NCBI GenBank assembly: GCA_964406035.1
Contig: CAYOQB010000002.1
Span: 1 to 64,000, forward strand
Origin: JAIEPW01 sp964406035
Lineage (GTDB): Bacteria; Acidobacteriota; Terriglobia; Bryobacterales; Bryobacteraceae
Direction: 5' to 3'
Length of the DNA stretch: 64,000 bases
Position numbers and translations under genes: made by a program. Positions within the stretch are counted from its first letter, which is position 1, and each line of letters opens with the position of its first letter. Below the pieces are notes generated by a model. It made no database searches. It had not been told where the DNA came from and saw nothing but the letters and a program-made list of their open reading frames with translations. Shown piece by piece: positions 50,946 through 59,700 of this stretch.

Positions 50946-52127
50946 TTAGAGCTTCGAGGTGAAGTTGCGGATACGATCCAGGCCGCGTTCGAGTTCGCGC
51001 ATCGAGGTCGCGTAGGAGATGCGGATGTGGCTGTTGGTGCCGAAGGCCTCGCCCGGGACCACGGCGACCGATTCTTCGCTGAGCAGGCGTTCCGTGAAAT
51101 CCATCCCGGAGGTTATGCCGGAACGGAAGAACGCGCCGACGTTGGGGTAGGCGTAGAAGGCGCCGTGCGGTTCACCGATGCTCATGCCGGGGATGTCACG
51201 CAGACGGGCGATGACGTAGTCGCGCCGCTTGCGATACTCGGCGAGCATCGCGGCGACGGACTCCTGAGGTCCGCGCAGGGCTTCGAGCGCGGCTTTCTGG
51301 GCGATGGAAGTCGGGTTTGATGTGGAGTGGCTTTGCAGTTTCAGCAGCGCGCCGCAGACTGCCTGCGGTCCCAGCGTGAAGCCGATGCGCCAGCCGGTCA
51401 TGGCGTAGGTCTTGGAAAGCGATCCGGCCACGAGGACGGTATCGCGTGCGCCCTGGAAGGCGGCGGCGGAGTACGGATCGCCGTCATAGACGAAGCGGTG
51501 GTAGCACTCGTCGGTCATCAGCCAAATGCCGCGCTGGGAGGTGAGGTGGACAATGCGCTGGAACTCCTCGCGATCGATCACGGCGCCCGAGGGGTTGGAG
51601 GGCGAGTTGATGATCACCATGCGGGTTTTCGGCGTGATGTGCTTTTCGAGCATCTGCGCGGTCAGGCGGAAGTCCTCCTGTTCATCCGTTTCGACGAACA
51701 CGCACTTGGCGCCGGCGTAGTTCACCACGTCCTTGTAGGTGACCCAGTAGGGGACGGGGATCAGCACTTCATCGCCCGGATCCAGCAGGGCTTGCGTGAG
51801 CCCGAAGATCGCGTGTTTGCCGCCAACGCTGACGATGCATTCCTTGGTGCTATAGGAGGTGCCGTAATCCGCGGCATGGCGGTCCACGATGGCCTGTTTC
51901 AGATCCTCGATGCCGCCGGCGTTGGTGTACTTGGTGAAGTTCTTTTCGATGGCTTCGATAGCGGCGCGTTTAATGTTGTCGGGCGTGGGGAAGTCAGGCT
52001 CGCCCGCGCCGAAGTCGACGACGTCGACGCCTTCACGGCGCAGGCGTTCCGCGTCGGCCTGCACCTTCATGGTGGAAGAAACACTGATCGCCGAAATACG
52101 CCCGGCGAGGGCGAGGGTGGACTGCAT
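50946..52127 (-). CDS. Class I pyridoxal-phosphate aminotransferase (aspartate-type)
   Basis: A 393-residue fold-type I aminotransferase of the aspartate aminotransferase Ib group. VVDFGAGEPDFPTP, TKYTNAGGIEDLK, INSPSNPSGAV and the PLP-binding SLSKTYAMTGWRIG with the Schiff-base Lys are present, as is the C-terminal HIRISYATS with the carboxylate-binding Arg. Transfers amino groups from aspartate or another acidic amino acid. It overlaps the coaD stop by 3 nt and is co-directional with it. Confidence 0.93.
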   Translation of the reverse strand: MQSTLALAGRISAISVSSTMKVQADAERLRREGVDVVDFGAGEPDFPTPDNIKRAAIEAIEKNFTKYTNAGGIEDLKQAIVDRHAADYGTSYSTKECIVSVGGKHAIFGLTQALLDPGDEVLIPVPYWVTYKDVVNYAGAKCVFVETDEQEDFRLTAQMLEKHITPKTRMVIINSPSNPSGAVIDREEFQRIVHLTSQRGIWLMTDECYHRFVYDGDPYSAAAFQGARDTVLVAGSLSKTYAMTGWRIGFTLGPQAVCGALLKLQSHSTSNPTSIAQKAALEALRGPQESVAAMLAEYRKRRDYVIARLRDIPGMSIGEPHGAFYAYPNVGAFFRSGITSGMDFTERLLSEESVAVVPGEAFGTNSHIRISYATSMRELERGLDRIRNFTSKL

Positions 52128-52624
52128 TACAAGCTGCCTCCTGTGGAGCGGTTCTTCAATCGTAACTCGATTGACGGGGGCACGAGGCCGGTGACGCTGC
52201 CGCCGAGCGATGCGACTTCCTTGACCAGGTGCGAGGAGAGGAACGAGGTCGCCTCCGAGGCGGTGAGAAAAATGGTTTCCACGCCGGGCTCCAGGCGGCG
52301 GTTCATCAGCGCCATCTGCAACTCGTACTCGTAGTCGGCCACGGCGCGGATGCCGCGGAGGATCGCGTTGGCGCCTTTGCGGCGGGCGAACTCCACCGTG
52401 AGCCCTTCAAAGGAGTCGATCTCCACATTGGGGAACGGCTGCAGGAGTTCGCGCGCCATTTCCATGCGCTCCTCGATGGTGAACAGCGGTTTCTTCGACT
52501 GGTTGCGGAGGATGGCGACGATCAAGCGATCGGCGAGCGCCGCGCCGCGGGCGATGATGTCGAGGTGCCCGTTCGTGAACGGGTCGAAAGAGCCGGGGTA
52601 AATGGCGATCAGGGAGCGGGGCAT
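52127..52624 (-). CDS. coaD: Pantetheine-phosphate adenylyltransferase
   Basis: A 165-residue enzyme making dephospho-CoA from ATP and 4'-phosphopantetheine. The nucleotidyltransferase signature is YPGSFDPFTNGHLDII. RGIRAVADYEYELQMALMNR and SFLSSHLVKEVAS, a second ATP-contacting segment, complete the family. Length normal. The gene lies directly upstream of the aminotransferase and 6 nt downstream of an amidohydrolase on the same strand. Confidence 0.96.
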   Translation of the reverse strand: MPRSLIAIYPGSFDPFTNGHLDIIARGAALADRLIVAILRNQSKKPLFTIEERMEMARELLQPFPNVEIDSFEGLTVEFARRKGANAILRGIRAVADYEYELQMALMNRRLEPGVETIFLTASEATSFLSSHLVKEVASLGGSVTGLVPPSIELRLKNRSTGGSL

Positions 52625-52630
52625 GGCGGA

Positions 52631-53923
52631 TCACTTGCTGTTGCGGTGCACGACGCCTTCTTTCATAACGAAGAACACGCGGGTGACGGCGCGGATATCG
52701 GCGGAGGGATCGCCGGGAACGGCGATGATGTCGGCGAGCTTGCCGGCTTCCAGCGTGCCCGTGCGGGCGGCGATGCCGAACAACTCCGCGTCGACGCTGG
52801 TGGCGGCTTTAATGGCGTCCAGCGGCTTCATGCCCAGGCGGACCAGATGCGTTAGCTCCTCAGCGTTGCGACCGTGCGGGTATACGGCGGCATCCGTGCC
52901 GAGAGCGATGCGAACGCCCTTCTGGATGGCTTTGCGGACCGTCTCGTCGATCTGCTTTGCCGCGGCGCGAGCCTTGGGTTCAATGGCGGGCGGCAGCATG
53001 TTGCCCTTTTCGAACGCGATCTTTAGCCCTTCGATTGCCATCAAGGTCGGCACCAGGTAGGTGCCCTTGGCCTTCATCATGTCGAGAGCTTCATCGTCGA
53101 GGAACGTGCCGTGCTCGATGGAATCAATTCCGGCGCGGATGGCCCGCTTGGCGCCTTCGGCGCCATGCGCGTGAGCGGCGGTTTTGCGGCGAAGCGCGTG
53201 TGCCTCGTCGACCATGGCATTCAGCTCTTCCTGGGTCAACTGGGGAGTGTCGACATCGTCGGTGAGGGAGAGAACGCCGCCGGTGGCGCAGGTTTTGATG
53301 ACGTCGGCGCCGTACTTGACGTTGTAACGGACCAGGGCGCGCATGGCATCGGCGCCGTTGCCGATGCCGTCCTCGATGCCGGACTCGCGTCCGAACAGGT
53401 TGCGGCGGAAGCCGGCGAGTCCGTCGCAATGGCCGCCCGTAGCGCCGATGGAATTGGTGGCTACCAGCATGCGCGGTCCGGGAATTTTCCCGGCCGCTAC
53501 GGCATTGCGTAGCGCGACATCGACATGGTCGGCTGAGCCGACGTCGCGAACCGTGGTGAATCCTGCCTGCAATGTCTTTCGCAGCGTCTCCGTCGCTTCC
53601 AGCGCGCGCTCCGCGGGTGTTTTTTTGAGGCCGTCGAGCAGTTCCTTGTCGAAGTCGATTGCGTATTGCATGCTCAGATGGGTGTGGGCGTCCATGAACC
53701 CGGGCAGCAGGGTAGCGTCGCCGAGGTCGATGGTTTCGGCGTTGGCGGGGAGCTGCGATCCGGGACCGGCGGCGGAGATGCGGCCTCCGGCAACGACCAC
53801 CAGTCCGGGTGAGACGATGCGGTCGCCCTTGCCGTCGAACATGCGCGCGGCTTTCAGAACGATGGGACGGGATTGCGCGGGGAGCAGCAGTGCGGCGGCG
53901 AGCAGAAGCAAAGTCGGTTTCAT
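52631..53923 (-). CDS. Exported imidazolonepropionase/prolidase-like amidohydrolase
   Basis: A 430-residue exported amidohydrolase (MKPTLLLLAAALLLPAQ leader). All metal ligands are visible: PGFMDAHTHLS with HxH, the VIKTCATGG Lys, AAHAHGAEG and SIEHGTFLDD for the His pair, and LGTDAAVYPHG with the Asp. It ends TGTLEAGKLADIIAVPGDP. This group includes Xaa-Pro and Xaa-Arg dipeptidases. In contrast to the trio at 36097-40129, every catalytic residue is kept. It is divergent from the glycosyltransferase gene. Confidence 0.92.
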   Translation of the reverse strand: MKPTLLLLAAALLLPAQSRPIVLKAARMFDGKGDRIVSPGLVVVAGGRISAAGPGSQLPANAETIDLGDATLLPGFMDAHTHLSMQYAIDFDKELLDGLKKTPAERALEATETLRKTLQAGFTTVRDVGSADHVDVALRNAVAAGKIPGPRMLVATNSIGATGGHCDGLAGFRRNLFGRESGIEDGIGNGADAMRALVRYNVKYGADVIKTCATGGVLSLTDDVDTPQLTQEELNAMVDEAHALRRKTAAHAHGAEGAKRAIRAGIDSIEHGTFLDDEALDMMKAKGTYLVPTLMAIEGLKIAFEKGNMLPPAIEPKARAAAKQIDETVRKAIQKGVRIALGTDAAVYPHGRNAEELTHLVRLGMKPLDAIKAATSVDAELFGIAARTGTLEAGKLADIIAVPGDPSADIRAVTRVFFVMKEGVVHRNSK

Positions 53924-53983
53924 CGGGTTGGGATGACTCTAGCGCAAGTACCCGCCCAGAGACAAGCTATCGTGATAGCTGGC

Positions 53984-55504
53984 ATGAATTTCCTTTCGGG
54001 GAAGCTGTTTCCGCTGCTGCTTGCGGCGCTGTTCTGCGCGTTGGGCTGGATGTTCATTCCGCGCCTGGGGATTGAAGCGGATGAGGCGCTGGTGGGCGGC
54101 GCGATTTACCCTGGCGCCGAATCTGCCTTCTCCCTGCACCTCGGCGGGTGGGAAATTCCGCTGATGATTTCCTCCTACCTGGGGGCTGGGAAGGCCTGGA
54201 TCCTGAACGGGGTCTTCTGGCTGTTCCCGCCCTCGCCTGTTTCCCTGCGGATCCCGACGCTGCTTGCTGGTGCGTTCGCCATCTGGATGTTCTGGCGTTT
54301 TCTCGACGCCACGGCGGGACGGCGGGTGGCGATGATGGGCGTCGCGCTGCTGGCCACCGATACGGCGTTCGTGCTGACGGAGGCGATCGACTGGGGTCCG
54401 GTGGCGGTCCAGCAGGCGTGCAAGCTGGGAGGCCTGCTGCTGCTGCTGCGATTCCACAAATCCGGCGGCGGAGGAGCGCTGTTCGGAGCGTTTTTCGTGT
54501 TCGGCCTGGGGCTTTGGGACAAGGCGCTGTTCGCATGGGCGCTGGTTGGACTCGCCGCGGCGGCCATCGTGGTGCACGCCGCGATTCGCCAGCATCTGAC
54601 GTGGCGCAATGTGTCGATCGCGAGCGCGGGGCTGGTGCTGGGCGCATTGCCGCTGATCGCGTACAATCTCGCCCACCCGCTGGAGACGCTGACGCGGAAT
54701 GCGGCCATCGGCGGAGACGACGTAAGCGTCAAGGTTCATCTTTTGGAGGAGACGCTGAACGGAAGGGCATTTCACGGCTTTCTGGTGGCCGCGACTCCGG
54801 GTCCGAAGGTGGGTACTGCACGAAGCGTCGTGCAGCGTGTCTCCGAACGTCTGAGCTCGGGCGACTACCCGGTGGCAAACTGGAATCCGTTTGCACTGGT
54901 GTTCGCGGTTCTGGCAGTGCTCGCGACGCGACAGCGCGCCGGTTGGTTCGCCCTGATTTTCCTGGTGGTTACCTGGGTGGCGATGGCGGCGACAGCGCGG
55001 GCCGGCGGCGGAGCCCACCATGTGGTGCTGCTCTGGCCTTTCCCCATGATGCTAGTGGCAGTAGCGATCGACGCGATTGCGCCGCGGAGGTGGATCGCCG
55101 CGGCGATGTGCGCGGTGCTCTGTGCCGGGAACCTGCTGGCGCTGAATCAGTACGCGGCGATGTTGATCCGCAACGGAGGGTCGACCCGCTGGACGGACGC
55201 GATGACGCCGCTGGCGCGGAGGCTTGAGTCACTGAACGCAACGCGGGTTTTCGTGACAGACTGGGGCATTCTGGAGAGCGTGCAGTTGCTTACGGAAGGG
55301 AGAGTTCCGTTGCAGGAAGGCGCGGAGGCGCCGATAGCAGCGGAGTTCGTATATGTGGGCCACACCTCGGAGGCGCGGATTGTGCCCCGCGATCCGGATG
55401 TGGAGGCACGCGCCCGCGCGGCGGGATTCTCGCCGGTGCTGCGGGAAGTGATTCACGATCGCCACGGGAGAGGGACGTTTGTCATCTACAGGTTCAGCCG
55501 CTGA
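53984..55504 (+). CDS. GT39-like (ArnT/PMT superfamily) membrane glycosyltransferase
   Basis: A 506-residue polytopic membrane protein with about ten hydrophobic segments. The first loop has GIEADEALVGGAIY with Asp33-Glu34, the acidic pair of GT-C enzymes that use polyprenyl-phosphate sugars. A soluble C-terminal part (residues ~400-506) is typical for the superfamily. ATG 53984 is chosen because the upstream frame overlaps the divergent amidohydrolase. It overlaps the zinc-ribbon methyltransferase gene by 26 nt. Acceptor unknown, perhaps a lipid or protein glycan. Confidence 0.82.
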   Translation: MNFLSGKLFPLLLAALFCALGWMFIPRLGIEADEALVGGAIYPGAESAFSLHLGGWEIPLMISSYLGAGKAWILNGVFWLFPPSPVSLRIPTLLAGAFAIWMFWRFLDATAGRRVAMMGVALLATDTAFVLTEAIDWGPVAVQQACKLGGLLLLLRFHKSGGGGALFGAFFVFGLGLWDKALFAWALVGLAAAAIVVHAAIRQHLTWRNVSIASAGLVLGALPLIAYNLAHPLETLTRNAAIGGDDVSVKVHLLEETLNGRAFHGFLVAATPGPKVGTARSVVQRVSERLSSGDYPVANWNPFALVFAVLAVLATRQRAGWFALIFLVVTWVAMAATARAGGGAHHVVLLWPFPMMLVAVAIDAIAPRRWIAAAMCAVLCAGNLLALNQYAAMLIRNGGSTRWTDAMTPLARRLESLNATRVFVTDWGILESVQLLTEGRVPLQEGAEAPIAAEFVYVGHTSEARIVPRDPDVEARARAAGFSPVLREVIHDRHGRGTFVIYRFSR

Positions 55505-56630
55505 TCGCGGTTTTCAGTGCAACGTGTGCGGCGCGGCGTCGCCGGCGCCGGCGCAGGGGTTCGACCGGGAGCGCGCCAGTTGCGCGCACTGCGGGTCCAC
55601 GGTGCGGCTGCGCGGCCTGGTGTCGCTGATCTCCATGGAGATTTTCGGCGTTCCGTTGACCCTGGACGAAATGCCGGTGATGAAGAGCCTGCGCGGGATC
55701 GGGATGAGCGATCCCCCGGCGCTAGCCGAGCGGCTGGCTGAAAAGTTCGACTACACCAACACGTTCTACCACCAGGCGCCCCGTTTCGATGTGGTCAGCA
55801 TGGACGAGCGGCACCTGGGCCAATACGACTTCATTGTCAGCAGCGAAGTGCTGGAGCACGTTCCGCCGCCGGTGGGCCACGCCTTCCGGACGCTGCATCG
55901 CATGTTGAAGCCGCATGGCGTGCTGCTGCTGACCACGCCGTATTCCCTGAAGCCCGCCACCGCCGAACATTACCCCGCTTTGTACGAGTTTCAGGTAGTG
56001 CAGTTGGGCGGTCGCGCGGTGCTGGTCAACCGCACGCGCGAGGGCCGTGTCGAGGTGTTCGAGGATCTGGTGTTTCACGGGGGTGACGGATCGACGGTGG
56101 AGATCCGAGAGTTTACGGAGAATTCCCTGCTGGCCCTGCTGAAAGAGGCGGGTTTCGACGAAGTCGCGATTCGCGGGGAGCATGTTCCGGCGCACGGGGT
56201 GGTGCACGGGGAACGCTGGTCGCTTCCGATGGCCGCCCGCAAGGGCAGATTCGCGCCCGCCGTGGCGGAGATCGCGAGCGCCTATCGCGACCGCGGAGGC
56301 GAGATCGCGGCACTGCGAACCGAACTGGCGCGGTTGTCCGAAGAGCTGGCGGAAACCCGGGCCAAGGCGCTGGCGATTCAGGAGCGGGCTGCCGCGGAAG
56401 TCGCTGAGACCACCCGCTGGGCGAGAAAGATTGAAAGCGAGTTCGAGGAGCGCACGCGCTGGGCCGTACAGTTGCAGGACGAGGTGAAGGAGCAGATCGG
56501 CAACGTCAAGCACCTCCAGCAGGAAGTGGAAGCGCAGGCAGCGCGCGCGCGGGACCTGGAGACGGAGCTGATTCGCGTCCGCTCCCGGCTTTGGAACCGG
56601 CTGGGGCGGCTGGTTCGCCTGGGCGGCTAG
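55479..56630 (+). CDS. Zinc-ribbon class I methyltransferase with C-terminal coiled coil
   Basis: A 383-residue protein. The N-terminus has two CxxC pairs (CNVCG, CAHCG) forming a zinc ribbon. GIGMSDPPALAERLAEKF leads to the methyltransferase core with YDFIVSSEVLEHVPPPVGHA and MLKPHGVLLLTTPYS; a GxGxG motif I is not evident. Residues ~265-375 are a heptad-rich coiled coil (EIAALRTELARLSEELAETR and on), as in proteins of surface-glycan assembly that measure or scaffold chain length. The only possible start giving the ribbon is TTG 55479, 26 nt inside the glycosyltransferase gene. A coupled glycan-modification role is inferred. Confidence 0.82.
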   Translation: MSSTGSAADRGFQCNVCGAASPAPAQGFDRERASCAHCGSTVRLRGLVSLISMEIFGVPLTLDEMPVMKSLRGIGMSDPPALAERLAEKFDYTNTFYHQAPRFDVVSMDERHLGQYDFIVSSEVLEHVPPPVGHAFRTLHRMLKPHGVLLLTTPYSLKPATAEHYPALYEFQVVQLGGRAVLVNRTREGRVEVFEDLVFHGGDGSTVEIREFTENSLLALLKEAGFDEVAIRGEHVPAHGVVHGERWSLPMAARKGRFAPAVAEIASAYRDRGGEIAALRTELARLSEELAETRAKALAIQERAAAEVAETTRWARKIESEFEERTRWAVQLQDEVKEQIGNVKHLQQEVEAQAARARDLETELIRVRSRLWNRLGRLVRLGG

Positions 56631-57991
56631 ACCGGACGGCACTTCCAGTAGTAGTGATGCAGGTTGCTGCTGGATTTCATGCGCCGCAGCACCAGCTCCA
56701 CCTCCATGCCGATCTCCGCAACCCCGCCCGCGTCGGTCATCTGACAAAGGATCCGGCCGCCGCCGGTGAGGTCCACGACGGCCAGGATGTTGGGCTGCAC
56801 CGGTGAATCGTACAGGTAGTCTTTGTTGAAGGTGAAGAGCCGCCCCCTGCGGCTGAGCGGCTGTTCCTGCATGTTGCCCGAACTGTGGCATTGCTCGCAC
56901 ACCTGGGCCATGGGGAACTGGATGAGGCCGCAGTTTCCGCAGCGGCTGCCGCGAAGGCGGACGTTCTGGGCTTCCTCGCGCTTCCAGAACACATTCGACA
57001 TCTCTGCTCCGCCGCCTGCTTCGCTGAGCACGTGGCGCAGCTTGCGATAGCGTGCGTAGCTGGGCAGGGGGATGGTGCGGGTGTCGGGCGGGGCGGGCTC
57101 GGCGCCGGTGCCCGTAGCACGGAACAGGAATGCGTCCGCACCGTCTCCGTACCCGATCATCAGAATCAACGCGCCAGCCGGCGCCTGCTTTAACGCGAAG
57201 GCGAGCAGCAGCAGCGGCATCGCCGCGCCGGTAACGCCGATGTCGGAAACGCGCGGATCGGCCACTTGCCGGGGCTGGAGTCCGATCGCCTTGGCGACGC
57301 TGAGGTGAGCCTTTCCGTCGGGCGAGGGCAGGATGGCGAGCGTGATGTCCTCGGATCGCGCGTCCGCCTGGGCCAGGAGTTCACGAGCGGCGGCGGTCGC
57401 GTTCTCCTCCAAGCCGTGACGGGTGGTGAAGCGACCGGAGAAGGCGTGCACCTCGGAGTCGGTGTCGAGCCGCCATTCATCGAGAAAGTGATCGAACCGG
57501 GAGACGCGAGCGATCAGTTCGGCGGCCAGATTCCGGTCCGAGATGAGGATCGCCGCGGCGGCATCGCCGAACAGCATCTCCTCTGTTGATTCGGGCTCCG
57601 GGTCGCGCGCTTCGGAGGCGACCACGGCAACCGAGGCGGCCGAGCCCGCTTGAACGGCATCGAAGGCGGCATGGAGGGCGGAGGTGCCGGCGCGCAGCGA
57701 TCCGCCGAAATCCGTGGTGGCGACGCTGGCCGGCAGGTCGCATGCGGCGGCGATCTGGCTGGCGGTGGAGCGCTGCCAGAAGGGTGCGCTGGTGGAGGCG
57801 AAGTACAGCCGGTCGAAGCTGAGTTCGCCCAGCGCCCACGCCGCGCCATAGCCCATGGTCAGCGCGTCCTCATCGAAGCCGGCGATCGCTTTCGCGCCGG
57901 GGATCGCGCGCGAGCCCCAGGCCTGGGCGATCAGCTCACGCGACAGACGCTGGCGCGGGACATGGAAGGAAGCTCGTGATATTCCAATCAT
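56627..57991 (-). CDS. Thiolase-fold (HMG-CoA synthase-like) protein fused to DUF35 OB/zinc ribbon
   Basis: A 454-residue fusion. Residues ~1-310 follow the HMG-CoA-synthase/KAS III fold (YFASTSAPFWQRSTASQIAAA, LFGDAAAAILISD, VSDIGVTGAAMPLLL). Residues ~350-454 are a DUF35 domain with a zinc ribbon (CGNCGLIQFPMAQVCEQC) and an OB-fold. In enzymes of the family the active Cys lies in FACKAGT-like motifs. The matching stretch here is FGGSLRAGTSAL, with no Cys, so it may not be a condensing enzyme. It ends in convergent 4-nt overlap with the methyltransferase and starts 3 nt after an acyl-CoA ligase gene. Confidence 0.85.
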   Translation of the reverse strand: MIGISRASFHVPRQRLSRELIAQAWGSRAIPGAKAIAGFDEDALTMGYGAAWALGELSFDRLYFASTSAPFWQRSTASQIAAACDLPASVATTDFGGSLRAGTSALHAAFDAVQAGSAASVAVVASEARDPEPESTEEMLFGDAAAAILISDRNLAAELIARVSRFDHFLDEWRLDTDSEVHAFSGRFTTRHGLEENATAAARELLAQADARSEDITLAILPSPDGKAHLSVAKAIGLQPRQVADPRVSDIGVTGAAMPLLLLAFALKQAPAGALILMIGYGDGADAFLFRATGTGAEPAPPDTRTIPLPSYARYRKLRHVLSEAGGGAEMSNVFWKREEAQNVRLRGSRCGNCGLIQFPMAQVCEQCHSSGNMQEQPLSRRGRLFTFNKDYLYDSPVQPNILAVVDLTGGGRILCQMTDAGGVAEIGMEVELVLRRMKSSSNLHHYYWKCRPV

Positions 57992-57994
57992 GCG

Positions 57995-59638
57995 CTATCC
58001 CGGAAGCGTGTAGCCTTCGAACTGGGCCCGCAGAGCGCGCTTATTGAACTTGCCCACGCTGGTCTTCGGCACGGCGTCGATGAAGACGATGTCGTCCGGC
58101 AGCCACCACTTGGCAACGCGTTCGCTCAGGAACTGCAGCAATTCTTCCTTGGTGATGGTATCGCGATGCTCCGGAGCGGGCGCGACACAAGCCAGCGGAC
58201 GTTCCTGCCATTTGGGGTGAGGTACGGAGATCACGGCGGCTTCCATCACTTTGGGATGGGCCATGATGGCGTTTTCCAGATCGACCGACGAGATCCACTC
58301 GCCGCCGGACTTGACCAGGTCCTTGGTGCGATCCATGATCTGGATATAGCCCTCGGGATCGATGGTGGCGACATCGCCGGTGCGGAACCAGCCATCGAAG
58401 AACGACTCCTTGGCCCCGCGTTCGGTCCCCCTCGGGTCATTGTAGTAACCGGAAGTGATCCAAGGACCGCGCACCTGCAGTTCGCCCATGGTGATGCCGT
58501 CCCAGGGCTGATCCTGGCCGCTCTCGTCGACGATGCGGATGTCCACGCCCGCAAGCGGAAATCCGTGGCGCGCCATCAGATTCCAGCGGTCCTGTTCCGG
58601 CAGGTCGAGGAGTGTGGATTTCAGCGAGGTGACGGTTGCGATCGGGGTGGTTTCGGTCATCCCCCAGGCAAGCATGAACCGGATCCCGTACTTCTTCTCG
58701 TACTGCTCGATGAAGCCGCGTGGCAGCGCGGACCCGGCGCAAACGATGGTTCGCAGGCTCGACAGGTCGTGCGGGTTCGATTCCAGGTACGCGTACAGCG
58801 TCATCCAGATGGTGGGAACGCCGGCGGTGAACGTGGGCTTTTCGTTCTGGATCAGCGCCGCGACATCCTGCGGCTGGAGCTGGCGTCCGGTGAATACGAT
58901 TCGCGAGCCGGTCATCACCGCGGCAAAGGGGACGCCCCAGCCATTGGCGTGGAACATCGGAACAATTTGCAGGATCGTGTCGCGTTCGCTGAGCGCGAAG
59001 CTGTCCGCCATGGTGAGGCCGTAGCTATGCAGGAACAGCGCGCGGTGGCTGTACAGGACACCTTTGGGATGTCCGGTGGTTCCCGACGTGTAGCAAGTGG
59101 CGCAGGCGGTGTTCTCATCCAGAGTGGGCCAGGGGAACGGGCCGGCGGGGGCATCCCGAAGCAGCGATTCGTAATCCGAAGCCGGACTCAACGAGTGATT
59201 ATCGAGAGGCTCGTCATCGAGGATGACGAACTGAGTGACCTCGGGGATGTCGGCGCGGATCTGCTCCAGCAGATTCACCAGGGAAGCATCTACGAAGATC
59301 ACTTTGTCGCCGGCGTGCTGGATGATGTAGGCCAGTTGATCCGCGGCCAGCCGCAGGTTCAGGGTGTGCAGCACCGCGCCGAAGCAGGGGACGGCGAAGT
59401 ACAGTTCCAGGTGGCGGTGGGAGTTCCAGCATAGAGTTCCCACGCGATCGCCCGGCTGCAAGCCGAGCGATTGCAGGACGTGCGCCAGCCGGTGGACGCG
59501 GGCGTGGAAATCGGCGTAAGAGTAGCGGTGCATCCCGGCGGGCATGCGTCCGGCGATTTCTTTGCGGGGGTACAGCTTGGCCGCCCGCTCCAGGATATGG
59601 GTGAGCGTGAGCGGGTAATCCATCATCATGCCGGACAT
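57995..59638 (-). CDS. Long-chain fatty acid-CoA ligase (AMP-forming)
   Basis: A 547-residue acyl-adenylate-forming enzyme. The P-loop TCYTSGTTGHPKGV, LAWGMTETTPI, WFRTGDVATIDPEGYI and DRTKDLVKSGGEWIS are present, along with the C-terminal catalytic Lys in KTSVGKFNKRAL. It activates a carboxylic acid, probably a fatty acid, to acyl-CoA. ATG 59638 begins just before MDYPLTLTHIL; the frame is open upstream without homology. It is followed by the thiolase-fold/DUF35 gene, and the two likely act in one acyl-CoA pathway. Confidence 0.93.
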   Translation of the reverse strand: MSGMMMDYPLTLTHILERAAKLYPRKEIAGRMPAGMHRYSYADFHARVHRLAHVLQSLGLQPGDRVGTLCWNSHRHLELYFAVPCFGAVLHTLNLRLAADQLAYIIQHAGDKVIFVDASLVNLLEQIRADIPEVTQFVILDDEPLDNHSLSPASDYESLLRDAPAGPFPWPTLDENTACATCYTSGTTGHPKGVLYSHRALFLHSYGLTMADSFALSERDTILQIVPMFHANGWGVPFAAVMTGSRIVFTGRQLQPQDVAALIQNEKPTFTAGVPTIWMTLYAYLESNPHDLSSLRTIVCAGSALPRGFIEQYEKKYGIRFMLAWGMTETTPIATVTSLKSTLLDLPEQDRWNLMARHGFPLAGVDIRIVDESGQDQPWDGITMGELQVRGPWITSGYYNDPRGTERGAKESFFDGWFRTGDVATIDPEGYIQIMDRTKDLVKSGGEWISSVDLENAIMAHPKVMEAAVISVPHPKWQERPLACVAPAPEHRDTITKEELLQFLSERVAKWWLPDDIVFIDAVPKTSVGKFNKRALRAQFEGYTLPG

Positions 59639-59700
59639 AAGCGTCCAATGTATCAGAGGCGCTGGAGAGCCATCCACGCAAAGAAGATAGAATCGGAGCA

